Assembly (NCBI RefSeq): GCF_023634765.1
Contig: NZ_JAMLFX010000003.1
Location: 39,391 to 75,255 of the forward strand
Direction of reading: 5' to 3'
DNA from: Pseudomonas sp. AKS31
GTDB taxonomy: Bacteria > Pseudomonadota > Gammaproteobacteria > Pseudomonadales > Pseudomonadaceae
DNA: 35,865 bases
Shown here: in pieces, positions 19,299 to 27,735 of the stretch
Layout: each line of letters opens with the position of its first letter
Position numbering within the stretch: the stretch's first letter is position 1
The notes under the pieces: model-generated
The model's input: the letters and a program-made list of their open reading frames with translations, nothing else
Told to the model about the DNA's origin: nothing
The model's database searches: none
Translations under genes and position numbers: made by a program

Positions 19299-19429
19299 GA
19301 ATGGCTGGTGAAGCCCTTCGATGCTCCTATGTTGTGTTAAGTGTTGGCAGATATCTGAACCCCGCCCTAGCGGTTCGGAACTTAAACCCCGGAATTTCTC
19401 CCTCCCCAATGAAATCCGGGGCTTTTTTT
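19299..19429 (+). ncRNA. ersA: ErsA / Spot 42-type small RNA
   Basis: The gap between polA and engB holds the Spot 42 gene in enterics and the ErsA sRNA in P. aeruginosa (132 nt, AlgU-dependent, acting on algC; established knowledge). Here an AlgU-type promoter and a strong intrinsic terminator bracket a transcript of about 131 bases, the same size. The loop of the terminator stem is CU-rich (CTCCCTCCCCAA), able to pair with Shine-Dalgarno sequences. Identity rests on position, promoter and size, since I could not align it to the P. aeruginosa sequence. The exact 5' end is estimated. It converges on engB. Confidence 0.75.
19387..19429 (+). terminator. Intrinsic terminator of the sRNA
   Basis: CCCCGGAATTTC pairs with GAAATCCGGGG (one bulged A) around a CU-rich loop, and is followed by C and seven T residues. 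Confidence 0.88.
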
Positions 19430-19581
19430 GCCCAAAATTTGTCTGTAGCGCGTTCATGCTGCCTTGAAAGCACAGCTCAAATGCTCATTTAGGTCCCCTG
19501 AAGTCGAGCGCGACCCCGGCCGCTTTTCACTGCCCTTTCGCCTTGCCTGAACACACTACAAACAAATTTCCATATCCCGAC

Positions 19582-20226
19582 TTACTCGGCTGCCGCCTCG
19601 GCGCCTTTGTCTGCCAGTTCCATCCAGCCTGCCAACACAGTGTAGGCCTCTTCCAGGCCCATGCGTTTTGGCGCGGAGAAGAGCTGGATGGTGACCAGGT
19701 CACCCCAACCCTTGCGGATTTCCGACTGCACTTTGAGCAGGGTGTTCTTGGCTGCGCCGTAGGTCAGCTTGTCGGCCTTGGTCAGCAGGATGTGCATCGG
19801 CATGCCGGCAGCGACGGCCCAGTCGAGCATCAACAGGTCGAAGTCGGTCATTGGATGACGGATGTCCATCATCAGAATCAAACCCTTCAAACTCTCCCGG
19901 CCACCGAGGTAAGCCTCGAGGTGACGCTGCCAGTGTTGCTTGAGCGGGATCGGTACTTTTGCGTAACCGTAGCCCGGCAGGTCGACCAGACGCCGATCAT
20001 CGTCTAGCTTGAAGAAGTTCAACAGCTGTGTGCGACCCGGGGTTTTCGAGGTGCGCGCCAGGCTGGCGTGAGTCAGGGTGTTCAGTGCGCTGGATTTGCC
20101 GGCGTTGGAACGACCGGCAAACGCCACTTCGAAGCCTTCGTCGTCAGGGCATTGATCGACTTTGGCGGCACTGAGCATGAACGTGGACTGTTGGCACAGG
20201 CCGAGGATGGGATTCTTGAGTTGCAT
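19582..20226 (-). CDS. engB: Ribosome biogenesis GTP-binding protein YihA/YsxC (EngB)
   Basis: Essential small GTPase for assembly of the large ribosomal subunit. The 214 residues have G1 [10 protein letters not shown]3 [12 protein letters not shown]4 LTKADKLT and the expected EngB start [17 protein letters not shown] chose the start at 20226; an open frame runs upstream another 42 codons but that part is not family-like and crosses the promoter region. It is divergent from the cytochrome c5 gene. Confidence 0.95.
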   Translation of the reverse strand: MQLKNPILGLCQQSTFMLSAAKVDQCPDDEGFEVAFAGRSNAGKSSALNTLTHASLARTSKTPGRTQLLNFFKLDDDRRLVDLPGYGYAKVPIPLKQHWQRHLEAYLGGRESLKGLILMMDIRHPMTDFDLLMLDWAVAAGMPMHILLTKADKLTYGAAKNTLLKVQSEIRKGWGDLVTIQLFSAPKRMGLEEAYTVLAGWMELADKGAEAAAE

Positions 20227-20295
20227 GGGATTTCCGATGTGGGCGGCGCCGGGATTGGGCGCGGAACGCGGTGTCGCTTCCGTTTCAGTGACGCC

Positions 20296-20305
20296 AGTAT
20301 ATAAT
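20296..20305. promoter_or_regulatory. Possible -10 elements in the engB / cytochrome c5 gap
   Basis: AGTATATAAT contains a perfect TATAAT on plus (20300-20305) and TATACT on minus (20301-20296). Neither has a good -35 match, so this is only a candidate divergent promoter. Confidence 0.3.
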
Positions 20306-20417
20306 GCCGCAGATTTTGTGTGTGCTTTGTCCCAGCGAAGGATGAAGTTCACGAGAGCGACAGACCTTGATTGCGCATTAGAACGCAGAACGCTCTCAAC
20401 CCTGAAAAGGTCGTTTT

Positions 20418-20723
20418 ATGACGAAATGGCTGCTGGCTGCCGGAGTCTTGATGCCGCTTTACAGCGCACAGGCTACACAGGATCCGGAAGCTGTGTACAA
20501 CCGTGTTTGTGGTGCCTGTCATTCCGGCCAACTACCCATGGCGCCCAAAAGAGGCGATCAGGAAGCTTGGACGCCGAGGTTGGCGAAAGGTATGGGGACG
20601 CTGGTGCAACACGTGACCCAGGGTTTCAAGGCGATGCCGCCGCGTGGTTTGTGCATGGACTGCAGTGCCGAGGATTACCAAGCCATCATCCTGTGGATGA
20701 GCGCGAGTAAGCCCGGTCCATAA
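20418..20723 (+). CDS. Cytochrome c5 family protein
   Basis: Small periplasmic monoheme c-type cytochrome of 101 residues. The signal peptide (KWLLAAGVLMPLYSAQA) is followed by DPEAVYNRVCGACHSG with the CxxCH heme site. FKAMPPRG supplies the likely axial methionine, and CMDC gives the cysteine pair typical of c5. It lies 30 bases before cytochrome c4 and is probably co-transcribed. Both are likely electron carriers to terminal oxidases. Confidence 0.92.
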   Translation: MTKWLLAAGVLMPLYSAQATQDPEAVYNRVCGACHSGQLPMAPKRGDQEAWTPRLAKGMGTLVQHVTQGFKAMPPRGLCMDCSAEDYQAIILWMSASKPGP

Positions 20724-20753
20724 CTTAACCCTTAGCCGTAGTTGGATTAGCTG

Positions 20754-21365
20754 ATGAACAAATTGATCGTGAGTCTGCTGTTGACCGTGGGAATCTCGGG
20801 CTTCGCCCATGCTGCCGGTGATGCCGCAGCAGGCCAGGCAAAAGCCGCCGTCTGCGGAGCCTGCCATGGCCCGGACGGGAACAGCATGGCGCCAAACTTT
20901 CCGAAACTGGCCGGCCAGGGTGAACGCTACCTGACCAAGCAGTTGCACGACATCAAGTCGGGCAAGCGCACTGTTCTGGAAATGACCGGCCTGCTGACCA
21001 ACCTGAGCGATCAGGACCTGGCCGACATCGCCGCCTACTTCGCCAGCCAGAAAGGCAGCGTCGGCGCCGCCGATCCGAAGCTCGTTGCACGCGGTGAAGC
21101 TTTGTTCCGTGGCGGCAATCTGGCCAAGGGCCTGCCAGCCTGCACTGGCTGCCATTCGCCGAATGGCGCTGGCAACGCCGCCGCCGGCTTCCCGCACCTG
21201 GGTGGTCAACACGCTCAATACATCGCCAAGCAACTGACCGACTTCCGCAAGGAAGAAGGCGGCCGCACCAACGATGGCGACACCATGACCATGCAGACCA
21301 TCGCCAAACGCCTGAGCGACGAAGACATCGCCGCCGTCGCCAGCTACATTCAGGGTCTGCACTAA
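20754..21365 (+). CDS. cc4: Cytochrome c4 (diheme)
   Basis: Periplasmic diheme cytochrome of 203 residues, made of two similar halves. A signal peptide (LIVSLLLTVGISGFAHA) precedes CGACHGPDGNSMAPNFPKL in the first domain and CTGCHSPNGAGNAAAGFPHL in the second. Each half ends in a helix of the DLADIAAYFASQ type. It carries electrons to oxidases, including cbb3 types in Pseudomonas. A terminator follows 66 bases downstream. Confidence 0.95.
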   Translation: MNKLIVSLLLTVGISGFAHAAGDAAAGQAKAAVCGACHGPDGNSMAPNFPKLAGQGERYLTKQLHDIKSGKRTVLEMTGLLTNLSDQDLADIAAYFASQKGSVGAADPKLVARGEALFRGGNLAKGLPACTGCHSPNGAGNAAAGFPHLGGQHAQYIAKQLTDFRKEEGGRTNDGDTMTMQTIAKRLSDEDIAAVASYIQGLH

Positions 21366-21431
21366 GACCGCACTGGGCAGCGACGGATCTCGCGCAACGT
21401 TAACGCTCGATTAATCCGTCGCAGCAAGTAT

Positions 21432-21460
21432 AAAAAGGGTGGCTTTGGCCGCCCTTTTTT
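21432..21460 (+). terminator. Intrinsic terminator after cytochrome c4
   Basis: AAAAAGGGTGGC pairs with GCCGCCCTTTTT around TTTG, ending in six T residues. It separates the cytochromes from dsbA. Confidence 0.88.
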
Positions 21461-21554
21461 GTGGCCGCTGCCGTTACACTACAGAACTCATGCCCGCCAG
21501 GATCTGTCTGAAAACAGGTCGCGCGAGGCGACCCAAATTGTCCAGGAGTAAAGC

Positions 21555-22196
21555 ATGCGTAATCTGATCATCAGCGCCGCTCTCGTCGCTGCCAGCCTGT
21601 TCGGCGTGACCGCTCAAGCCGCCGAAGCCCCAGCCGCCCCTTACGTCGAGCTGGCCAACCCGGTACCGGTTGCAGAGCCTGGCAAGATCGAAGTGGTCGA
21701 GCTGTTCTGGTACGGCTGCCCGCACTGCTACGCCTTTGAGCCGGTAATCAACCCATGGGTTGAGAAACTGCCGTCCGACGTCAACTTCGTACGTATTCCG
21801 GCCATGTTCGGCGGCCCATGGGACGCTCACGGCCAGATGTTCCTGACCCTCGAAGCCATGGGTGTCGAGCACAAGGTTCACGCAGCCGTTTTCAACGCGA
21901 TCCAGAAGGAACACAAGAAACTGACCGACAAAAACGACATGGCTGACTTCCTCGCCACACAAGGCGTGGATAAGGACAAGTTCCTCGCCACTTTCGACTC
22001 GTTCGCCATCAAAGGTCAGATCGTCAAGGCCCGTGAACTGGCCAAGAAGTATGAAATCACTGGCGTGCCAACCATGATCGTCAACGGCAAGTACCGTTTC
22101 GACATCGGCTCTGCCGGCGGTGCCGAGCAAGCGCTGAAACTGGCTGATCAACTGGTGGCCAAAGAGCGAGCGGCAACCAAGGCTGCAGCCAACTAA
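21555..22196 (+). CDS. dsbA: Thiol:disulfide interchange protein DsbA
   Basis: Periplasmic oxidase that forms disulfides in exported proteins. The 213 residues have a signal peptide ending AQA, the active site CPHC in LFWYGCPHCYAFEP, and the cis-proline loop GVPTMIVNG. AGGAG at 21544-21548 precedes the ATG. The EEP-family gene follows after 14 bases, so dsbA probably leads an operon with that gene and the diguanylate cyclase. Confidence 0.96.
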   Translation: MRNLIISAALVAASLFGVTAQAAEAPAAPYVELANPVPVAEPGKIEVVELFWYGCPHCYAFEPVINPWVEKLPSDVNFVRIPAMFGGPWDAHGQMFLTLEAMGVEHKVHAAVFNAIQKEHKKLTDKNDMADFLATQGVDKDKFLATFDSFAIKGQIVKARELAKKYEITGVPTMIVNGKYRFDIGSAGGAEQALKLADQLVAKERAATKAAAN

Positions 22197-22210
22197 GCGC
22201 GGCAGCCGCC

Positions 22211-23089
22211 ATGCGCCGCTGGAAGTCTGAACGCACCGTTGGCCTGCATGATCCGCAGGTCAACGAGCATCACCTGGCATCGACGGGCCTGCCCGCAGAC
22301 CAGCGTCTGCGCTTGCTCAGCTTCAATATCCAGGTCGGCATCAGCACCGAGCGCTATCGGCATTATCTGACTCGCAGCTGGCAGCACCTGCTGCCGCACA
22401 ACGGGCGCTCAGGCAACCTGCAAAAGATTGGTGACTTGTTGGGTGACTTCGATCTGGTCGCCCTGCAGGAAGCCGATGGCGGCAGCCTGCGTTCAGGCTA
22501 CGTCAATCAGGTCGAACATCTGGCGCAGCTCGGCGCCTTCCCTTATTGGTATCAACAACTCAATCGCAACCTCGGTCGACTGGCCCAGCACAGCAATGGC
22601 GTGCTCAGTCGCCTGCGCCCGTGGGCGATCGAAGATCACCCGTTGCCCGGCCCGAAAGGTCGCGGCGCGATCCTCCTGCGTTTCGGCGAAGGCCCGGAAG
22701 CGCTGGTAGTGGTGATGATGCACCTGGCCCTTGGCGCGCGAACGCGCAGCCTGCAACTGGCCTATATTCGTGAGCTGATCGGTGGTTATAAACATCAGAT
22801 TTTGATGGGCGACATGAACACCCATGCCAGCGATCTGCTACAACAGTCACCGTTACGCGATCTCGGCTTGCTCGCCCCGCAGGTGGAAGCGACATTCCCC
22901 AGCTGGCGCCCTCAGCGTTGCCTTGATCATATTTTGCTCAGCCCGACCCTCACCCTGGAAAAGGTCGAAGTGCTGGCACAGCCGATTTCCGATCACCTGC
23001 CGGTCGCGGTAGAGATTCGTCTGCCGGGTTCGCTCACGGCCGATGCATTGCCCGCGTTGAGTCCTGCCCCTCGCGGAACCCCTGAATGA
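22211..23089 (+). CDS. Endonuclease/exonuclease/phosphatase (EEP) family protein
   Basis: A 292-residue cytoplasmic protein of the EEP superfamily. The active-site motifs are in order: LLSFNIQVG (Asn), LVALQEADGG (metal-binding Glu), MGDMNTH (Asp/Asn) and SDHLPV (catalytic Asp-His). The substrate cannot be told from sequence; the superfamily includes nucleases, sphingomyelinases and lipid phosphatases. There is no signal peptide. Its stop overlaps the diguanylate cyclase start by four bases (ATGA), a conserved PA5488-PA5487 arrangement from memory. Confidence 0.9.
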   Translation: MRRWKSERTVGLHDPQVNEHHLASTGLPADQRLRLLSFNIQVGISTERYRHYLTRSWQHLLPHNGRSGNLQKIGDLLGDFDLVALQEADGGSLRSGYVNQVEHLAQLGAFPYWYQQLNRNLGRLAQHSNGVLSRLRPWAIEDHPLPGPKGRGAILLRFGEGPEALVVVMMHLALGARTRSLQLAYIRELIGGYKHQILMGDMNTHASDLLQQSPLRDLGLLAPQVEATFPSWRPQRCLDHILLSPTLTLEKVEVLAQPISDHLPVAVEIRLPGSLTADALPALSPAPRGTPE

Positions 23090-25161
23090 GCGACGACGCC
23101 CAGCGCTGGAAAGAGAAGTACCTCAAAAGCATCGAACAGCAAGACAAGCTTGAACGGCGCTGGGCCGCCAGGCTCGACTTGCTGCGGCGCGGTCTGGTGC
23201 GCAGCACACTCGCGGCTGAGGGCACCGACAAGGTCGTGGATCAATGCATGAAAGAGATGCGCGATGTGGTGCGCACCGACGACATGGACGCCGGCCTCGC
23301 CGCCCTGCTACCGCGCCTGGAAAAAGCCGTGCTCGATTCCGAGCAGCGCCGCGAAACCCGCATCGATCAAGTCAGCACCGCGCTGACGTCGCTGGTCACG
23401 CAGTTGCAGGCGTTGCCGCTGCCCCGTGAGGTCGCCCAGCCACTGAAGAAATTCGCCAAACAGCTGGATAGCCGCGTCGGCTCGGCGCGGGAAATGCCGC
23501 TGTTGCTGAGTGAACTCAGTGGTTTGCAGGGCAAGGCATTGAGCCAATTGGAGACGCCGGCAGAACCGGGACGTCCGGGATTGTTGCAGCGCCTGTTTGG
23601 CAGTCGCGATAGCGAAGAAGCACAAGTGACAGAATCGCCCGCGCAGGTTCCAGCCGCGCCGACGGCGCAACCGCTGGCTGCACCGCCCCCCGCACCGGAA
23701 ACCGCACCGCCCGCGCCTGTCACGGCGGTTGAGCCGGTATCGGCAGCTCCCGCCATCCAAGCAGTTGCGCCTGTTGTCGAGCCAACAACGCCAGCCGCCC
23801 CAACACAGTTGGAACAGGCAGACGTGGTTGCCTTTGTGCCGCCCACGGTCGTCAATGAAGTCATCAGTGAACCGGCCGAACCGGCGGCAGAGCGCTTCGA
23901 ACCCGAACCTGTTTTCGCCCCGGCTTCAGCGCCGGCTCAACCGCCGACCGCTGAGGCGATCAACCCCGATGAACTGATCCACCCCGGTGATCCATCGCCA
24001 CTGATCCTCGACAGCCTGCCCCTGCCCGAACCCATCGCGCAGGCGCTGGCCGCCATCGACCCGGAACAATCCGAACACGACATCCTGTTCGCCCTGCCGG
24101 ACACTCCGGAGCCGTCCTATAGCTCCGTGGCCAAACACATCGAAGATACCCTGATCGGCCTGCTCGACGACCTGACCCTGCCTGAACGCCACCGCCCGCA
24201 AGCCGAGGCCATGCGCGAACGGCTGAAACACGGCTTGAACTGGTACGAACTGATCCCGATCCTCGACGATCTGGCGACGTTGATGCTGGCGATCACCGAC
24301 AGCGGCCAACACGAATTCGAAGCCTATCTGCAGCAACTCAACGAACGCCTTGAAGCGTTCCAGAGCAACCTGCAAGCGGCCAGTGCAGGCCATGCCGACA
24401 ACAGTTCGGCAGCAAAGGCCATGGACACGCAAATCCGCGAGCAAGTCGACGGCTTGCAGACCAGCGTGCAGGAAGCAGCGGACCTGGAAGACCTCAAGCA
24501 CGTACTGGAGAATCATCTCGAGGGCCTGCTCGGCACCATGGACCAGCACCAGAAACAGCGCGACGCCCGCGAGCAGGAAGTCGCCACGCGACTGAAAAGC
24601 CTGTCCGAGCGCGTGGCGCATATGGAACAGGAAGCCCAGGGCTTCCGCGAACATCTTGAAGTACAAAGGCAGAAAGCCCTGATCGACCCGCTCACCGGCC
24701 TGCCCAACCGCGCCGCGTGGAGCGAACGCCTCGAGCATGAAATCAAGCAGTGGCAACAGCACGGCAATACCCTGAGCCTGGCCATGCTCGACCTTGATCA
24801 CTTCAAGCGGATCAATGACAACTATGGCCATCTGGCTGGCGACAAGGTGCTGAAAATCATCGCCACCGTGCTGCGCAAACGCCTGCGCGGCTCGGATTTC
24901 ATTGCCCGGTTCGGTGGTGAGGAGTTCGTTCTGCTGATGCCGGCGACGCCACCAGCGGTCGGCGCCAAGCTGCTGGAAACCCTGCGCGCGGCTATTGAAG
25001 CCTGCCCGTTCCACTTCAAGGGTGAGCGCGTGACAATCACGATCTCCATGGGGCTGGCGACATTCCGTGCGGGAGAACACAGCGATCTGGTGCTCAAAAG
25101 AGCCGATCAGGCGCTGTACCGGGCGAAAAACGCCGGACGCAACCGAGTCGAGCTGGGCTGA
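23086..25161 (+). CDS. dgcH: Diguanylate cyclase with long N-terminal region (DgcH-like)
   Basis: Makes cyclic di-GMP from two GTP. The 691-residue protein has no membrane segment. Residues 1-175 are helical and charged, about 180-315 form a low-complexity Pro/Ala/Glu linker, and 340-520 are helical again, including a likely coiled coil (LKSLSERVAHMEQEAQGFRE). The GGDEF domain follows from about 529 (DPLTGLPNR), with an active GGEEF at about 610-614. RGSD five residues before it is a complete inhibitory I-site, so product feedback is expected. PA5487 (DgcH) is the likely PAO1 counterpart. Confidence 0.9.
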   Translation: MSDDAQRWKEKYLKSIEQQDKLERRWAARLDLLRRGLVRSTLAAEGTDKVVDQCMKEMRDVVRTDDMDAGLAALLPRLEKAVLDSEQRRETRIDQVSTALTSLVTQLQALPLPREVAQPLKKFAKQLDSRVGSAREMPLLLSELSGLQGKALSQLETPAEPGRPGLLQRLFGSRDSEEAQVTESPAQVPAAPTAQPLAAPPPAPETAPPAPVTAVEPVSAAPAIQAVAPVVEPTTPAAPTQLEQADVVAFVPPTVVNEVISEPAEPAAERFEPEPVFAPASAPAQPPTAEAINPDELIHPGDPSPLILDSLPLPEPIAQALAAIDPEQSEHDILFALPDTPEPSYSSVAKHIEDTLIGLLDDLTLPERHRPQAEAMRERLKHGLNWYELIPILDDLATLMLAITDSGQHEFEAYLQQLNERLEAFQSNLQAASAGHADNSSAAKAMDTQIREQVDGLQTSVQEAADLEDLKHVLENHLEGLLGTMDQHQKQRDAREQEVATRLKSLSERVAHMEQEAQGFREHLEVQRQKALIDPLTGLPNRAAWSERLEHEIKQWQQHGNTLSLAMLDLDHFKRINDNYGHLAGDKVLKIIATVLRKRLRGSDFIARFGGEEFVLLMPATPPAVGAKLLETLRAAIEACPFHFKGERVTITISMGLATFRAGEHSDLVLKRADQALYRAKNAGRNRVELG

Positions 25162-25211
25162 GCAAATTGTTCCATTTTGTTTAAATCCGCCCGCTGACCG
25201 TCGACGCGCAA

Positions 25212-25255
25212 GGCAGTACGTTACACTGTTGCATTACTGTCTTGCGTGTACTGCC
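25212..25255. repeat. Inverted repeat before ampDh2
   Basis: GGCAGTAC (25212-25219) and GTACTGCC (25248-25255) are perfect 8-base complements 28 bases apart. The right arm ends 7 bases before the ampDh2 ATG, where a ribosome site would lie. Confidence 0.5.
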
Positions 25256-25262
25256 CTTTGCC

Positions 25263-26045
25263 ATGAAATTATTTGCCCTCCTCACGTCGCTGCTCGTTCT
25301 GGCCGGTTGTGCCAGTGGCCCGCGTTACAACACCAGCCATCCTTCGGCCAATTACGACAGCCGCATCCAATTCGTGATCGTGCATTACACCTCGGCCTCA
25401 CTGGAGCGCTCGCTGCAATTGCTGACCCACGGCGAAGTCAGCAGTCACTACCTGATCGGCGACGACAAGGGCGGCACCATTTACAAACTGATGGACGAAA
25501 ACCAGCGCGCCTGGCACGCCGGCGAAAGCCAGTGGCAAGGCCGCACCTGGCTCAACTCCAGCTCGATCGGCATTGAAATCGTCAATCCGGGTTTCAAGGA
25601 CACCCCGACCGGGCGCCTGTGGTACCCGTATAGCGAAGCGCAAATTCAATCGCTGATTGCCCTGCTCAAAGACATCAGCAAACGCAATGGCATCAGCCCG
25701 CGCCATATCATCGGCCACAGCGACATCGCGCCACTGCGCAAACTCGATCCAGGGCCATTGTTTCCATGGAAGCGACTCGCCGCCGAAGGCTTGGGCATAT
25801 GGCCGAACGAACAGGCCGTTGCGCGCCAGCAAATGCTGTTCAACAACAGCGAACTGCCGAGCATTGGCTGGTTCCAGGCGCAGTTGGCGCACTTGGGGTA
25901 TGACACGCCGCAGACCGGCGAACTTGACGTTGCGACGCGTCATGTCATCGCCGCTTTCCAGATGCACTTCCGCCCTGCGCGCTTCGACGGCACGCCGGAT
26001 GCACAAACGGCCGCGTTGCTGCTGGTACTCAATCAGACAAAATAA
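25263..26045 (+). CDS. ampDh2: N-acetylmuramoyl-L-alanine amidase AmpDh2
   Basis: Zinc amidase that cuts stem peptides from peptidoglycan. The 260 residues start with a lipoprotein signal, LLVLAGC (Cys16, Ala at +2), which implies an outer-membrane lipoprotein facing the periplasm. The Amidase_2 domain (about 30-180) has zinc histidines in IVHYTS and HIIGHSDIAP. A C-terminal peptidoglycan-binding domain (about 195-255) contains IGWFQAQLAHLGYDTPQTGELD. I chose the ATG at 25263; TTG at 25242 is in frame but adds no signal. No strong ribosome site is visible. AmpD homologues affect anhydromuropeptide recycling and AmpC control. Confidence 0.93.
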   Translation: MKLFALLTSLLVLAGCASGPRYNTSHPSANYDSRIQFVIVHYTSASLERSLQLLTHGEVSSHYLIGDDKGGTIYKLMDENQRAWHAGESQWQGRTWLNSSSIGIEIVNPGFKDTPTGRLWYPYSEAQIQSLIALLKDISKRNGISPRHIIGHSDIAPLRKLDPGPLFPWKRLAAEGLGIWPNEQAVARQQMLFNNSELPSIGWFQAQLAHLGYDTPQTGELDVATRHVIAAFQMHFRPARFDGTPDAQTAALLLVLNQTK

Positions 26046-26118
26046 TGACGCCCGCCCGACGGTCAGGGCGAAATTGCAATCAGCAGCTATAACTCATTGG
26101 TAATTCTTCGGATATTCC

Positions 26119-27735
26119 ATGATGGTTGCTACCCGAGAGACGCTGCGTAGCTGGTTTTATCGCCCCTGGTTTTTGGCGATGATCGCGGCTGTCCTCAGTG
26201 CCAGCCTGCTGATCGCCGGCGGTATGTTCGTGGCGATGCGTCAGGTCGAGCAAAGCGAAAGCCAGCAAATGAACGCGCAAGGCGAACGCTTCCTCGCCCG
26301 CCTCGAACAGTTGTTCGGCCAGTTGCGTGAAAGTCTCGATGACCTGGAAGCGCAGCCATTGCGCAGTTGTGACGATGAAATGATCGCCACGCTGCAGCAA
26401 GTCACCTTCAACTATCGCTTCGTCTACGAAGCGGCTTATATGGACGCTTCGCGGATCTGCTCCAACCGTCCGCGCCAGGAAGGCCTGTCGGGCGTTCGAG
26501 CGCCTGATATCAAAGGCCCGACCTACAGCTATTGGCTGAACACCACCACCGAACCCGATGAAAACCGTGCGGCGTTGATGCTGGGGCGCGGCAATTTCCG
26601 CGTGGCCACCTCGCGCGGACACCTGACCGACATGGTCGACCTGTCGCCCGGCAGCAGCCTGCTGGTGGTGCTCGACCATGGCACCCGCGCCATCCCGGTG
26701 CTGGGCACGGCGCAAGCCTGGCCGCCCACAGAACACTGGCCCCCGAAGAGTCGCGATGCCCTGCAAGTCACGCAGACCCGGCTGATCTACCGCATGCCCA
26801 CCGACAACCCGGAATATCAGCTGGTGCTGATCACCCCCAGAACCGGCATGCACATTCCGGCTGTCTGGTGGTGGATTATCCCGGCGTGTCTGCTGCTCGG
26901 CGCCTTTGTCGGGTTTTTCGTGTTTTTACTGGTGCGCCAGCGTCAGTCTCTGGATGCCGAACTTCACGGTGCGATCCGCCGCGGCGAGCTGCAAGTGCTC
27001 TATCAGCCGATCTTCGACCTCGACAGCCGCAACTGCGTCGGCGCCGAAGCCCTGCTGCGCTGGCGTCGCCCCGACGGCACGCTGACCAGCCCCGACCTGT
27101 TTATCCCCATGGCAGAAAACACCGGGCAGATCCGGCAGATGACCGACTTCGTCCTGCAGCGCTTGCTCGAGCAACTGGGCCAGTTGCTGCGGGCCAATCC
27201 GCAGTTGTACATCTCGGTCAACCTGGCGGCCTGCGACGTGATGGTGCCGCGCATCGGCCAGGTCATGGCGCGGCTGCTTACCCTGCATCGCGTGGCCGCG
27301 AAACAGATTGCCTTCGAGGTCACCGAACGTGGCTTGATTGATGTGGTGGTGGCACGGGAAAACCTGCAAGCCTTGCGCGACGTTGGTCATCAGGTGTTGA
27401 TCGACGACTTCGGCACCGGCTATTGCAGCCTCGCCTACCTGCAAACCTTGCCGGTCGATTGCCTGAAAATCGACAAAGCGTTCATTGATGCACTGGGCCA
27501 TGACGCGGCCAGCAGCGGCGTCGCCCCACACATCATTCACATGGCCCAGGCGCTGGATCTCAAGGTGATTGCCGAAGGCATCGAACTCGAATCCCAAGCG
27601 CAATTGCTGCGCAGTGAAGGCGTGAAATTCGGTCAGGGCTGGCTATTCGCCCATGCGCTGAGCGCGGTGCAGTTCATCGAACTGATCACCCGTGGCCGGC
27701 GCCTCGCCGGACGGCGCATGGATGATGAAGCCTAG
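26119..27735 (+). CDS. CSS-type periplasmic sensor with EAL phosphodiesterase domain
   Basis: Predicted inner-membrane c-di-GMP phosphodiesterase of 538 residues. Membrane helices lie at about 19-41 and 250-272, enclosing a periplasmic domain of the CSS type, with Cys84 and Cys115. The motif reads CSN rather than CSS. The EAL domain (about 283-525) keeps the catalytic set: E in GAEALLRW (310), N in VNLAA, E in FEVTERG, DD in IDDFGTGY, K in LKIDKAFI, E in IAEGIE and Q in GQGW, so it should be active. Its stop shares CTAG with the convergent kinB stop. I do not recall it at this place in PAO1. Confidence 0.9.
   Translation: MMVATRETLRSWFYRPWFLAMIAAVLSASLLIAGGMFVAMRQVEQSESQQMNAQGERFLARLEQLFGQLRESLDDLEAQPLRSCDDEMIATLQQVTFNYRFVYEAAYMDASRICSNRPRQEGLSGVRAPDIKGPTYSYWLNTTTEPDENRAALMLGRGNFRVATSRGHLTDMVDLSPGSSLLVVLDHGTRAIPVLGTAQAWPPTEHWPPKSRDALQVTQTRLIYRMPTDNPEYQLVLITPRTGMHIPAVWWWIIPACLLLGAFVGFFVFLLVRQRQSLDAELHGAIRRGELQVLYQPIFDLDSRNCVGAEALLRWRRPDGTLTSPDLFIPMAENTGQIRQMTDFVLQRLLEQLGQLLRANPQLYISVNLAACDVMVPRIGQVMARLLTLHRVAAKQIAFEVTERGLIDVVVARENLQALRDVGHQVLIDDFGTGYCSLAYLQTLPVDCLKIDKAFIDALGHDAASSGVAPHIIHMAQALDLKVIAEGIELESQAQLLRSEGVKFGQGWLFAHALSAVQFIELITRGRRLAGRRMDDEA

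Noticed and set aside
19301..19492. 63-codon frame overlapping the sRNA
   Set aside because: It starts at the predicted 5' end of the RNA, has no ribosome site, and runs across the terminator.
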